Positions 25,607 to 39,596 of a stretch of 64,000 nt of DNA are shown piece by piece (position 1 is the stretch's first letter; each line of letters starts with the position of its first letter). The DNA is from Eopsaltria australis (taxonomy: Eukaryota > Chordata > Aves > Passeriformes > Petroicidae). Under the pieces are notes generated by a model. The model was not told the origin of the DNA and searched no databases. It saw nothing but the letters and a program-made list of their open reading frames with translations. Where the stretch lies: assembly GCA_034509425.1 (NCBI GenBank), contig JAVTVJ010000990.1:62001-126000 (forward strand). The letters are read 5' to 3'. A program made the position numbers and the translations under genes.

Positions 25607-28600
25607 ATGATATAAGCATGCCAAACTCTGCTAAAGTAAATGCAGTTTTCCAGTTAATACTGGAGCTTAGTGCTAAGATACCATGTTACAGAAAAGCAAT
25701 TTCATTACACGCTATTCTATAAACATCGGAAGAAGTGCTTGGAAACTTCATTTAATTGGTCAATTGTCTGCAGCCTCGTATATTGCTCACCTCTTCTTTG
25801 TATTTTCTGAATAAAACTTCTTAGAACTTTTTTCTAATAATTTGGGCTTAAAAGCAGAGCATATGTTGTAGCCATCTGCATTTCATACTTTTTTAGATGG
25901 CATCCACATTCTAATACACTGGAAGGTTATAGCTCTCCTTCAGCTTGGGCAACATATTTTAAAATAGCAGTCGATTTTTGTCCCCACCTCTTTCTCTCTC
26001 TTTGTCACTCTCTTTTCTGAAGTCATGCGACAATCATGAAAAGTTGGCGTCTTTTTCCTTCACATTTAGAAATTGTATGGTGGAAGTATTGTATTTTTAT
26101 AAGTGAGTCAAAGCAGAGGAAGGAGTAGTATAGTTCTGTGAAAACATCAAAAACCCCTCCTGCGTAGTAGGAAGTAGAAAAATGTGAATTTAGTTTGATT
26201 TTCGAGACAGGTAATTTGTCAAGAGCCTTCACTGTCCAGCTGAATCTCTGAGTGATGTAGAAAAAAATCCTTCTGTCAGGAGGGAAAAAATGAAATCTTG
26301 ATAACTATCTAGTTACTTCAATTCCTGCAACTGGATGAAAACCGAAAAGTTTCACACCAATCATGAATGCAGTGGGACAACACCGCCAAGTCACTGCTTA
26401 GTTTTCCTCATAATATATCTTTAACCCTAATCCTAAACAGTTTATCTCTAGCTTTAAACCTAACCTCCTGTGAAGATAAGGGGAAATTAAATGAATTAAA
26501 ACTTTTCTTGCATTTGTTATAGTAATACTCTTCATGAGAGTGAAGGTATTTAAGATTCTCCATTCAGATGATGGCAATGAAAGTTGTTAACACTCACTGA
26601 ATACATGTCTTACAAAACAAACTAAACACATTCTAAAATCACTTCTTCCCCATTATATCTGCATTTGTGTTTTGCTTTCAAATCATGCTTTTCTATGTTC
26701 TCAAAGCATCTAAGAATTTCTAAAGCATTTGTCTTTTGGAGAAATGTGAACTATAATAGTGTTGTTAGCCTAATCTTAGAAACTGAAGGATAGTGGATCT
26801 ATGATTGAGTTTAACTTACGTGTCTATGCTAAAGTCTACACTGAACTAAGTTGCCATATTTTATGCTGTCATCATAGCCACTGAATAATATTTCTTCTAT
26901 AGCCAAAGCAAGACTTTCAGAATACCATAACTGTTTCTTTTTTTAAAAACTATTACAAAGTCATAATTTCTACTATTAATGAATGCAACAGGATTTATGT
27001 AATGAATAGCAGGTAAGCACAACGATTCTATAGGGAAAATAGCACATGGGAGAGAGCAGAAAATACTCTGCATAATTTTTTTTCAGTTTTTGTTTTGTTT
27101 TTTTGCTTATGTATCTTATAGAATGGATATTTCCTAACCTACATGAGCTGAGATGACAGAAACCAGAAGACAGCGGCTGCTTTCTACATGTTCAATGGTA
27201 AGAAGAAAAATATATATATAACAGAAAGCATGATTCTACTGTTCTGTTCTAATAGCAGCAAGCTACTACTAGCTTCCCATCCCAGCAAGCTGAAACACAT
27301 GCAAGACAAGTTCGCATTATGATGTGGCATATTATAAAATATGAATTCTCAGTTTTGCTTCAAGTACTGAAGGGACTGAATCAGAAATACCAGGATTTGG
27401 TACTGAACAATGAAAGAAAGCCTATGTTACTGAACTATATTACCTTTTAGGGTAAATCTATTACACCTTATGTATTCTTCAGCTACACATGTGATTTGAA
27501 AATATTCTGTTTCAGGATGAATCTCTTAAGTTTTCATGGAGCAAAATGCGTGGCAGAAAACAACAGAAATGATGTTTGAGTTTAGGTAGCTCAAACAATT
27601 TGTCTTTCATAATGCACACACAATTGAAGCTGAAGATTCATTTACATTGAGCAATATTGCTTGTTTTAAGTAAAGTGGGATGGAATAACCTTAATGTGCT
27701 GGTGGGCAAGCTCTACTGTGTCACATCAGCCATTCTTAATCTTGCTTAGTGGAATCTTTCATCTCAGGAAAAGACACCACTAAGATATCATAACTTTGAA
27801 AGAGGAATTCACATTAATTGACAGGACTCAGCTAGAAATATATCCATTAAGCTATATGTGTGTTTGTGAAACATTCATTCTGCTATTAGACTAAATATAA
27901 ATACAGAAAACTTACGTAAATAATTAGTCTTTTAAAGAGTCAGTGCTATCATCTTCAATTTTTTGTCAACCTGTTCATGGACACTTACTAGCACAAGTTA
28001 TCCTACTGAAACTAGTTATACTCTAATTGCTGTTAATTGATGTGGACAGACTGCAAAGGAACTGTTTTTTGGCTTTGTGAAGTGTCATAATAGTAGAGCT
28101 AAAAGTTGTTCTTGATAGGGATATAAATCCTTCTTTTGTCAGATAATTTCCTTTGATTAAAAAAAAAGAAAAAATTATATACAGACATTTTTGTATCATG
28201 TGAAGCTACTAATTTTTAAAAAAATTCTATTCATCTACACAATAAATTTAATTAATTATGTTTATTTCTACAAGAAAAAAATAATACACAGAGAGCCTAC
28301 AGCTTATAATTTTCACAATAAATCATAGCTATTTGATGTCTAGAACAGAAAAAGTTATGATGGTAGACTGGGGTCTAGTTTTTCCAGAATTCCTCATTAC
28401 TAATTATTGACATTATGAACTATATTGATGATTAGATACCTTGAAACTAGTATAATTTCTCTCTGGATAAGAAAGACTTAGTCTAGTTTCTAAGCCCAAG
28501 GCTTCAGAAAGCTTCCCTTTTAAAATTAAAACCCTCCCTCTTTTAATACCTCCCATTACAGAGTCCCAGGGGAATCCATTTATCTACTACACAGCAGGGC

Positions 28601-31600
28601 CAGAGACCATGGCCATAATTGCAGTACTCTCATGGACACTAAACAGCCTTGTTGTCTTCAAAGTGCATGGAACCTGCAGAACCCCACATCCTAAAACCAC
28701 TCTGAACACAGAGCGTGCAAGTTCATGTCAGGCCCTAAGCTTCTGAACAGCTATGGTCATACTTTGTTCATTTTATCCAAATCCACAGCATTTAGATGAA
28801 TTACTAAATTTTGTTCAGATGAATTGCTAAATTATGCTCAGATTTAATATTACTTTTTCTTTGCATGTGTGAAACACTAGATGATTAGGTTGATTAAAGC
28901 AATTAAAGATCAGATTTGATTCCAGTCTCAGTTAATCACATTCTCACTTAGAGCAGGCACTATTCCAAGAGATGAGCTGTGAAGCTATTTAGATTTGATG
29001 AAATTTTTAAAACATATATCTCTGGTAAATGAAGGTGATTTTTAATTGAAATGTTCATTTGCCAATAAGGAGACATTATATTTATGAAAAAAAATCATAT
29101 TCATTGCATATTTTCAATTGGAGCTTTTAGTCATAGCTACAGCAAGCAGACATTTCTAACATAAATGTACTTTACACATACTTGATAAACAGAAAATGCT
29201 ATGGGTTTAGCATTTGGAATACAATTAGAATAGATTGTTCCAGCAATAGTACAATGTTTAGGAAAACCAAAACTACAGTTTTAATCTGAACTTGGTTCAG
29301 TTAAGGCAAAGAATATAATTCCTCATTTGTAGTCACTGAGTACTGACTATAAATACCAGGGGTTTTGATATGTTATCCCAACGTCCCAGTATCTTGGAAT
29401 GAATGGAAATCTGTATTGATTTTAATGTGATAATTGTTCCAATACTTTTTTGTTGCCTCAAAAAACTTCATTCTTGTATATTTTGCTTTCTCTGTTTTAC
29501 TCAAGATAGGGAGGAGTAATTTTACGAGATAATATTCTCCAGCCAGTGTGTTTCCATCTCCTTCATATGTTTTCCAGCTTCATCTTATGAAGCAGACAGT
29601 GATTTATAAAGTAAAAATTACTCTTTCTCATTTATTTTCTGTTATATTAGTATTTTCATTGTGTGGATTAATATTTAAGGTCATACATAAAAACTGACAC
29701 TATCACAGAGGCCAACAACATTCATTCATTTTGTAAATAATTTTCTGGTTCTTCTGTTATTTGGCAACAGTATTCTGCACTTGAGTTCTCATTTCAGGCT
29801 TACTCAGGTATACAATATACTGCACATTTATATTTCATAAAGAACATTTTCCACTCTTGGCAATAGTACTAAGTAAATTACTGAAAACTGTGTATAGTAA
29901 ACAATCTCCATTTTGCAAGTGGCTTTGAGTTTTCTACATCTGGCTTCATATCATGTAAGATACAAACAGAAAGTTTGAAATGCTCTGAGAAAATAAATTC
30001 TGAAGAATATTCTTATGTTGTTAGAAACTATTATTTTATTTCATTTTCTCCCAGGAAAACAAACTTTCATTTCATGTAAATCACTCAATAGCTTCCAATA
30101 AATCTTCCTGTTTATTTGCTTACCTTTATATATACTGAAATATTACATTTTAGCAAAAAAAAAAAAAAATGTCAGACTCATTAACTTATATTTTTAATTC
30201 TAAAACTGTGAAAAAAGATGTCATGGCCATTATCAGAGAAAGTTATCTCTCTCACTCTGATTAAAAATATATTCCTTATTTCTAACCTAACCCTTCCCTT
30301 GATTTATTATTATTTTTTTCTGGCAAACTAGGACACCATCTGCTACAAGATTTTTGTACTTTAATAGCTGTGAATCTTCAGTTGAACAAATTAAAACTTT
30401 TAATTTTATACCAAAATTATTCTGTTCTGTCACAGTTAAGACAGTACTGTACTCCTTTTTTTTTTTTACTTTGGTGATCTCTTTAACATGTATTATTTTA
30501 TAGTTATCAATTTTGTTTTTGTCAAATACCCCTCCCACCTTAACTGAGTATTAAATATTTATGTGAGTTTTATTTCAGTTTTTTTTTCATTTAAATATGC
30601 AGTAAACCATCCTGCAAACCATTTTGTTATCAACTAAAGTTTCACTCCTTAGAATTTTTATGTTTGCCTTAAAAGCTGGAAAATTAGACCAAAATTCTTG
30701 GTGCATTCAGATTAAGAGTGCTTCTTTTGTTTTGCACATGACTAATTGAACACTCTCCTGTGGAAGGTGAGCCTTCTCTTTCAGTTCATTGATCTCCAAC
30801 TTTCTTTTTCTGCAAAATCTGATGTAAATTATGCTGTGTGTTTTCTGCTAGAAAGAAAATGTTTATAGTCTCTGGAATCTTCAAGGGTGTTTTAATGTTT
30901 TGTACAGAAATACATCTGAGTACTGGTATGAGATAGAAGTTAAGCAGAATGTATTGATGGGTTTGTTTTATAGATGATTTGAAAAAAATCATACCTAAAA
31001 TATCTTTCAGGCTAAAAAAATCCTTCTTATTCTATAGAAGAAAAATTCTATCCAAAATTAATGAAAAATAAGACTAAATTGGCTTTTACAGAAGGATAAA
31101 TCTAACACCCCATCCAATCTCATATGAAACATTTGGGAATGCTTCTGAAAAATGCTGCCTATTCACTATTTCTCTTGTTCATTCTCGGCTTTCTGGTCTT
31201 TTAAAGTTAATGATCTTACAACAGGATTTCTGTTAATGGATGAACAACTACTTCACTATTTTTTCAGCCCATCCTTTCCCAAAATCATGTTGTGCTTACT
31301 GGAAAAATTTGTGGTATTTTCAGTATTGTTTTCTATTTTGAATACTATGGAGAACAATTAAATATTTAGCTGTTTGTAATTTTTTTCTATTTATTTTCCT
31401 TGGGATAGGGACAACTTCCTGACTGTCTAAATTTAAAACGGGAAATGAATCTTAGAAAGTTATGGTATACAAAAACTAGAGAAAATGTCCCTTTAAACAG
31501 TGAAGTACTTGTATCCTGTATTTATGACAAAATCATGGTCATATGTGGTCATATGATCAAAATTTCTGTTTCTGTTAGGCTGGTATTTCACATAGTGACT

Positions 31601-33888
31601 ATGCTGCAAACTATAAAATCCCTTTTAATCTTAAGAAACAAAACAGGACAAAGCAAGGCAAAATCTCACCTTTTGAAACTTTAAATAGCTCCATATGTAG
31701 GATTTTTTATTGTTACATTTTGTGATGTCAGGTTTTTCTTTACCAAAATGACATGGATTACAATATCTAATATTCATAAAATTTGTATCCAGAAAAATGC
31801 CATCGTTATGTCTAAATTCTGAAATTAAGTTTCATTAATGATACAGCTCACTGAATAAAGAGTAAGACATTTTATTTGATATGGGCAAAAACATGTATTA
31901 TAACATGCAGAAATAGATTTTGGATTTTGTGATTGCCTTTGGGTGAACAGATTTTTTAAAGACAGTACATTTCTGCTGTGATAGATACAACTTTAGAACC
32001 TAGGGATAGTCTTGCATTTTGTTATATGTATTTTTTTTTAAATGAGGTATCATTTTGTGGGTTATGTTATGGATTTTAAGTGAAATAATAACTGAAAGTT
32101 TAATGTCATTATTATGGCATTTATCTAAAATAAAAAATCACTATCATTCAGGTTTTCTGACCAAATAGGTTTAAATCATCAATAATTCCTAAGAGCAAAG
32201 CACTGGAGGTAACTTTTTTTTAGAAGGTAGTATGTCTTTGTTTAATTATAGGATGTCATTATTACTAAAAAAGTGCTGAATACTGAGTGAAGTTTAAAGC
32301 TCTATGTACAAAGTTGCCAGTTTCAGTTTGTCAAAATTGAAATGACTGAAAACAAGACTGATTAGGAGGAAGAAAACTAGATTCAATAAGTGAATAAATT
32401 AATTTTGTTTTGATAAACTAGGTGATTTTGCTGTCATCTGAAACTGGAATGCAGCAACAGCTACTTAAAGTTTTCTGCATTCCTGAAGTAATTTTACAAT
32501 GCAGGTTAGTCTACATTTTTTACTTGAAAGACAAATCCACTCTTTTATACATTTTAGCTTGGTTTTCCATAGCCATGTTTTGAGAATATCATACATATCT
32601 GATGCCAGACTTTTTTTTGTACTTACAAACATTTAGTCGAAGTTCCTCTTTAACTAAGGATGTGATCTAATTTCCAGACTTGCAAATCAGTATGCTTCTG
32701 TTTTCGCTAAGGAAAACTGAGGTTTTCCAAGGAACATCAGAGTTTTCTTAGATCATATTTTCAGTATTTACCAAATAAATGGAAAAGCAGGAAATTTTAC
32801 TAGTAAAACCACTCACCACGGCAATGGCAAGACAGAGCAACCCAGAAAAATTCAACATTTTAGTAATTTTTCTAGTCCCTGTAAGCCAGTTGCCAGATTT
32901 AGCAAAACTGTTTCAATCACAATCCAGTTAGATTTGAACAGAAGATAAACGTGATGCCACCGGACTATTCCTCTTCCTTATGAATTATTGGAAAACAGCA
33001 ACTCCTCCTGAGCACCAGAGGTCCAGTAGGTCCTTAGCAATGTATTCAACTAGACTGAGCTACAGAGCTGACTTCACACCCCAAGGATATCTGTACACCA
33101 CAGGCACCTGTCCTACACACGGAATGGTTGAGGCATTTTGTTTGGCTGGTTAAGATGACAGAAGCATTTTGTGGAAACAGTTTATTCATGTTTTCAGGAT
33201 TTACCATAGCAGATGAGACTTTTGTCAACTAATTTATTATATGGAAAGACATTAGTAATAGTAAAAATCCCTAAATTAATTGATTAACTTAAAAATTGTT
33301 CACTTTGTCTGAGAGCAGAACATGATCTAAGGATTCTTTAGCAGTCATTCTGAGACAAAGTATATTCACGAGTTAAATTATTCATATTAGGTAATGGAAG
33401 TTAAGAATTCATAGTCACAGGAATAATTCTGAGAGAACTTCTCGTAATTGTTTTACAATTATGATTGATTAAACAGATTATCCAAGAAAGGGTACTTAAA
33501 GTAAATTTAGGTTTTATGAGGTTATTGTTCTTGCTTGCAGTTCTAGAAGCGAAGCTACTAAGCTCCATCAGGTTCAATGTCAGCTGTGTTCCTACTGATG
33601 AAGTTGATAAAAACAGCAATGGTTCTAGAGGCAATAGATATTTTTGTGGGCAGACTTTGAGAATTGGTGAGTGCATTACAAAACAGATGTAATCCACAGT
33701 ATCTAATCATGCTACAAGTGGTGCAAAGTACCTGAAAACCAATGATTTAATAGAAGTATTTTAAAAACTCACTTTCAAAACCTATATTGAAATATATATA
33801 TTTATGCCACTCTAAAAATCTGAAACAACATAATTCATTTATTTGTACTGTTGTTAGAATTGTCTGTTCTTAATAAACGAGCACCCAG

Positions 33889-34063
33889 TGTCAAACACTG
33901 GAATGAGCTGCCTGGGTAAGCTGTTGAATCAACATCCTTGGAAATATTTAGGTGAGCAGACATGGTGCTTAGGGATGTGATTTAGTTGTGGATTGGCAAT
34001 GTTAGGTTTGTGGTTGGACTCGATGACCATAAGGGTATTTTCCAACCTAGATGACTCCATTAT
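33889..34063 (+). mobile_element. CR1 LINE 3' end
   Basis: The sense-strand CR1 3' region starts at 'cactggaatgagctgcctggg' (normally 'cattggaacaggctgcccaggg') and continues through 'tgttgaatcaacatccttggaaatattta' and 'gacatggtgcttagggatgtg'. It ends with 'ttggactcgatgaccataagggtattttccaacctagatgactc'. The terminal octamers are degraded. About 175 bp remain. It lies some 340 bp upstream of an opposite-strand CR1. Confidence 0.88.
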
Positions 34064-34404
34064 TCCCTGAAACATATTTAATTATCTCTTGTGATAGGTG
34101 AAGCAGATGATTCTGTTGATTGACTGCGTATGAACTTTATACCATTCACAGTTTTATCAGCCTTCAAGTAAAACAGCTGATGCTCACAAATGAAATAATA
34201 ATGATGGGATAACAGCTCTGGTTTTTATCAGCTAGCACTCTTTTCTCTAGTTTAAGTCTGAGAAGCTCTAAAAATTTTATGGGAAACGTGTATTCCTTAT
34301 CAGTTCCTAATCATGACTAAAGTACACATGGAGCTGTCTGCAGATCAAAATATCAGTGACAGTGATGAGTTCCTCTGCAACAGCACCCCAACTCTTCCAG
34401 TATT
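34064..34404. other. Unique spacer between two CR1 fragments
   Basis: AT-rich sequence with nothing recognisable; it separates a plus-strand from a minus-strand CR1. Confidence 0.6.
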
Positions 34405-35112
34405 AGAGTCATAGAACAAAGTGAGTTGCAAGGAATCTAAAAGAATCATTGAAATTCAACTCTTGGCCCGACACAGGACCTCCCAAGGGATCGCACCAAG
34501 TGCCTGAGTACATTGTGCAAACACTTCTTGAATCTGTCACGCCTGACCACTGCCCTGGGGAGGCTGTTCCAGTGCCCAAACAGCCTATGGGGGAAGATGC
34601 TTTTCTGATCTCCAACCGAAACCTCCCCTGACACAACTTCAGGCCAGCGCCTCAGGTCCTATCACTGTTCACCACAGAGAAGAGATTGCTGTGTGCGTGT
34701 CCTCTTCCCCTCATGAGGAAGGTGCAGACCGTGATTATGTGTCTCCTCAGTCTCCTTTTCTCCAGGCAGAACAGACCCAGTGATCTCAGCAGCTCCTCAT
34801 ATGACTTCCCATCTGACCCTTCACCATCCTCATGGCCTGCCTTTGGAAATTCTTTAATAACTTTATATTTTTCTTATTCTCTGGTGCCCAAAATTTCCCC
34901 CAGTACTTGAGGTGCAGAGCAGATTGGGACAATCCCCTCCCTTGCTTGGCTGGCAGTGCTGTGCCTGATGCCCCTCCCAGGACAGGGTTGGCCCTCCTGA
35001 CTGCCAGGGCCCTGCAGACTCAGATTCAGCTTGCCATTGTCCAGGACACTCAGTTTCTATGTACAGGGGTTGTTCTCCAGTTTCTCATTCCCTTGTCAGT
35101 ACATCCTGAGTG
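34405..35112 (-). mobile_element. CR1 LINE 3' portion, different subfamily
   Basis: On the plus strand it begins 'gagtcatagaacaaagtgagttgca' (degraded tail). It continues with the reversed 3' region: 'acacttcttgaatctgtca', 'tgccctggggaggctgttccagtgcc', 'aacctcccctgacacaacttcaggcc', 'tcaccacagagaagaga', 'tctccttttctccaggcagaac' and 'ctcctcatatgacttccc', out to about 35112. The 'cctgacacaacttcaggcc...tcaccacagagaagaga' wording differs from the element at 14.3 kb, so it belongs to another CR1 subfamily. Translated in the sense direction, the C-terminal ORF2 frame is broken. The right end falls within the reverse-transcriptase C-terminal region. Confidence 0.92.
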
Positions 35113-38100
35113 GAAATATATTGAAGAAGTGAGATTCATGTGAGTAAAAGTACTTCTTCAATACATTATGCTGTGAGCCGCTCCTTCTGAGATCTAATTG
35201 GGTTGTTAAAATACTCTAAAACACAGACATCTATGGAGAACCTAGAGTGCCTCAAAAAAATACTAGTGGAAAAATGAAAACAAAACCAAAAACATAACAG
35301 AAAAAGAAGTATAATTAAGAAAGAACTTATTAATGCTAATTATCCTTAACATTGAACAGTTATATGGAAGGACATAACTATGAGGAAGTGCTGTGTGATG
35401 GACAGTGGAAATTTAAAATTCACTGTTAAAAGAGGTTCACTTTTTCTATGCCATGAAGTTACACGAAGAAAGACACTGTATTTGTTATTTGCACTTTAAA
35501 TTAAAAACTTTCATCATTTTAGAAAAAAGAGGTCACTTCAAAAGCATAATTAATCAAAACCATATCCAGAAGTTAAGGATCCAGACTCTGGGAATGTAAG
35601 GTGGGAAGTATTTTGTTTAGGCTTTTCTGGTTTTTAGGAGAACATGAAACAATGATAAAGACTTAATCACCTTGCTGGTGGGCACCGTAACTGCTGTACT
35701 AAACCTTTACAAATATCATTATATCTAAGACAACATTGTTCCAAAACTGTTTCATGGTATGTCTCAACCATGCTATAGTGATAAAGTTTTCATAAACTTC
35801 ATTAATATTTATTAAAGTATTCCATCACAGTAGATGTTATGATTTCTTTTTCTGAAGAGTTTGTGCACTGCTTCACTCCTCTTCCTTTTTCTAATGTTTA
35901 TTTGCTTTTCCTCCTCTCAGTCGTATCTGTTGATCACACTGTGGCATCACCCTAAGAAAACTTTCTTCATGGAGTTTTACCTCAATTCCAGTTGAGTTAC
36001 ACTGAAATATTTCACAATAATTACACAGACTTTTGCAATTTTAATTTAAACTTCAAAAAGTGAAGAACTGATCACAGACACAACTCTTCATCTTCAATTT
36101 TGGGGTATCATACTGAAAATTACTTTTTCAAATGTAAAGCTATTGTAGTTCTTCTATACTGAGAGTGATGAGTGGATGAATATATAACTTCATCTGCATG
36201 CAGACACACTTTCATACCAAATCACTACTATTTTACTGTCAATCTAAATTAGGGCACCTGACATTAAAGTTAGGTGATTTTGTTTGCACTTTCTTATAGC
36301 ATTAGAAATGGCAGATGCAGGACTATTAGCATACAGAACTAATATATAATCTCAAATGCCCATGAGGAAGATAGGAAAGCCATATTTAAATAATACAAAA
36401 TAGCAGAAAAGATAGACTGTGTCTTTTGCTAAATATGTAAAAAATAACTTATAATTTTCATTATAGTAATGACAACACAAGTTAGATTTCTGTTGTGGTG
36501 TGGGTTTTTTGGTGTGGTTAATTAGGGGTTTTATTTTGCTAAATATATTTACAAGTTTTGTCATTTATATCACCAACTATATTAGTCCTTCATAGGAAAA
36601 GTAGCATATTAACAAATTGAGAGGGGCAAGCATAGGCCCATCACTCAACTGCCTTTTGGCATGGGATGCTTTTTAATTTAAAAATATTTAGAGCTGTTTT
36701 GTGAAATTTTTCATCCATTTTGTTGGAAGAAGACAGTATAAACTACATTCTTTGTGTAACATACCTCAAAACCCAGAAGCAGTTGTAGGAATACTAATAT
36801 GATAGGATGAAGTGTAAATATATTATATTGTTACTAGTACAAGAAATCACACTTCTAGTATACCATATGAAAAGTTTTTAAGGTATTCAGTCCAGCAATT
36901 TCAGTTTTAAAAACCACTAAATTAGCATGGTGAGAAATGTCTGCACTCTTTAAAGACCAGTTCACACCCTGGAATAGCATTTAGCACAACTTAGATGAGC
37001 TTGAACACTTTCTGATTAAAGATTTCCTGAACCATGTGCTGTCCATCTCTTCCAAATGATACTGATACATCCCCATTTCTGAACTATTGTTTTTTCCCAT
37101 CTGCCCTTCTAAAGTGGGAAAGTTCACTCTACATCAATATTTTAGTGTACAGACATTGAAACGATGTAAAATTTCATTACAAGGCTTGAGATATGGCTTC
37201 TGATAATTAATTAATTAACTGAAATATTCTATAATAATTACATGAATGCTTATGTAACTACATTCATTTGAGGATTGTCCTGAAAAGTATTTGTTTATTA
37301 CTGTGAGATAATTAAGTAAGATCAAGGAGATTGTAATTAACATTAGAGAAGTTATTAACCAGAATATGACAGCAGAGCACATCCTCTGGAGAGTAGAAAT
37401 CAGCTGCAAACAATATATTATCCTGACACATGAAAAGAAAGAAATTTTTGGTTTAATTAGGTTTTTTTCTGAACTTTAATGGTTAAAATCACCAGCTGGG
37501 ACCAAATACCCCTCCTAGCAGATTCTCTTAGGGGAAAACGCTTTGATACTAAGTTGCTTAAAATCAAATATAAATAAGATAAAACTAGTGAATGTAGCAA
37601 AAAATTAACAAGGCATGGCAATATACATGTACATTAACTATCTGCTCATTAGAAGATACAGAAAAATAGGTTGAAATATGAAGAGGATGTCTAGTATGAA
37701 AATTTGGTTTATGAAAGGGACTTAATTGCCATGGAAGAAATAATGTGTTTAATAAAACATCTGGTCTCAGGATGTCATGGGACTTTTTTTTTTAAATGAG
37801 AGTATAGGTAGGCATAAAGGATATTTCTTTTACTTTGAAAGCAGAAAGGAGCCTTCAGAAGATTTTGAGGAACTCTCTCCCAGGTAAAAAAGTCCAAAAA
37901 AAAAAAAAAAAGGCATACAGGAAGGAGGTTTTAGAGGATGAGAAGTACTCTACTAAAAGTGAGGCTGTGTGTGAACTTATTGGGAAAAAGTCATGAGGAC
38001 AATGCATGTATTCTAAAGGTACTGAGAGTTATAAAACCACAGGATCTGTATTAGAATGAAAGATACACATGTACATGTAATAACTCAATATTGTTATCAA

Positions 38101-38969
38101 TAAAACTTCATAAAATAGAAAATACAGTTTTTCAAAATAAACATCCCTTTTTTTGTATGATACTTAAGTATTTGAAAAACTTGGTACTTGTCTCTTATAT
38201 TGCAGATGTTAAATAGGCCATGACTGCCATGATTTTATAAGTTCCATGAAACAAAATCTATAGTCAGAAAAATTCAAACCTGTTGAATAAAAATAATTAT
38301 AGAGAAATAACTGTGATGGTCCAGACCTCTCTATGAAAAGTTTTGAATGAAAACAGAGCCTTGTAAACAATTAACTTCTAAGGAAAAAAATAAAAATATA
38401 TGCTTAATTTATTTTCTATTTGCTTGTTTTTTATTTGCTTCTTACCAAAATGTGTGTTCAGTCTTGCCATCTGGCTGCTTTAGATGTCTATGTATTTGGA
38501 TGCTTTACTTTGCCACAGTCTGGCAAAATTCAGCTTGCCCGAAGTAGCTATAATAGCCCTTCAAGTTTAAAAGAAGAAATACATCAGGCTTTAATGTGAA
38601 TTACCTCAGAGGATGTATCATCCCACTATCATCCCCTGTACTAATCATCATTCATTATTGTAAAATTCAGAATTTACAGCCCTAAATTACTTGGTAAAAA
38701 TGATTGTGGTTCTCTGTCCCTGCATTCACTGGTGTTGTAACAGGGAATAGACAGTCACAGAGCAAAGCATATAGCAATATAGACTGCTGTATAATTTTCT
38801 GCATTGTGAAAAAGCCTTTGTAAAGTGCCTAGTGTATATCCTGTCCAGGTGAAGAAGGGGAGTGAGCGAAATGCTTTGGTGGGCACCTGGCACCCAGGTT
38901 AACAAACTTAACTCAGTAACACCACTTCCACCATTAAGTGACATCCACTACCACATCAACAGGCCTTTT
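35113..38969. other. AT-rich unique DNA, no gene seen
   Basis: No gene or repeat family was recognised. A 16-base A run is at 37896-37911, and a TAATTAATTAATTAA stretch is near 37205. Confidence 0.55.
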
Positions 38970-39596
38970 TTGGACACAGTCAGGGATGTCAGTTCCACCA
39001 ATTCACTCAGCAGACAGTTCTAACCCCTGACCCACCTTTCAGTGAAGATATTTTCCGTAATATCTAATCTAAACCTCCCCTGGTACAATTTAAGGCCATT
39101 TCCTATTTTCGTGTTGCCTGGAAGAACAGACTGACACTTCCCTGGCTACAGCCTCCTTTCAGGCAGTTGAAGAGAGCAGTAAGGTCCCCCCTGAGCCTCC
39201 TATTCTTCAGGCTAAACATCCCCAGCTTCTTCAGCTGCTCTTCATCAGACTTGTGCTCCAGACCCTTCCCCAGCTCTGTTTTCCCCAGCTCTTATTTGGA
39301 CTCATTCCAGCACCTAAATGCCTTTCTTGTCATAAGAGGCCCAAAACTGAATCCATCAGTCAAGGAGTGACCTCAGCAGTGCCAGAACAGGGAAAGAGTC
39401 ACTCCCATGGTCCTCCTGGCCACCCTGTTGCTGACTCAAGGATGCTCCTGTTCTTCTTGGACACCTGGACACAGCTGGCTTATGGTCAGCTGGGGTTGAC
39501 CAGCACCCCCAGGTCCTTTTCCACCAGGCAGCTTTCCCAACACTCTGTCCCCAGCCTGTAACAGTGCATGGTGTCGTTGTGATCCAAGGGCAGCTT
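38970..39596 (-). mobile_element. CR1 LINE 3' portion lacking its tail
   Basis: The plus strand reads reversed CR1: 'cacctttcagtgaagatattttccgtaatatctaatctaaacctcccctggtacaattt', then 'cagcctcctttcaggcagttgaagagagcagtaaggtcccccctgagcctcctattcttcaggctaaac'. It continues through 'ctcttcatcagacttgtgctccagaccc' and out to 'gcatggtgtcgttgtgatccaagg'. Its 3' tail end (left side) is missing or too diverged to see, so the terminal part was deleted or decayed. The sense reading frame of the ORF2 C-terminal region contains several breaks. A 102-codon plus-strand frame across it is an antisense artefact. Confidence 0.92.

Larger units (their letters stand above)
21025..33888. other. Long AT-rich unique region, no gene seen
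   Basis: About 12.9 kb carry no recognisable gene, LINE or LTR. Small features are an imperfect AAATCTAATAAA repeat (about 21955-22020), a (CCAAA)n array (23523-23604), a (TA)n (25586-25606), a 25-bp near-duplication (CAGATGAATTRCTAAATT, about 28793-28840), a 15-base A run (30155-30169) and a GGTCATATG doublet near 31540. Open frames of 60-83 codons lack recognisable domains. Such long unique tracts in bird genomes often carry regulatory elements, but none can be named from sequence alone. Confidence 0.5.

Noticed and set aside
26424..26437. TAACCCTAATCCTA, a telomere-like motif
   Set aside because: Only about two imperfect units, not an interstitial telomeric array.
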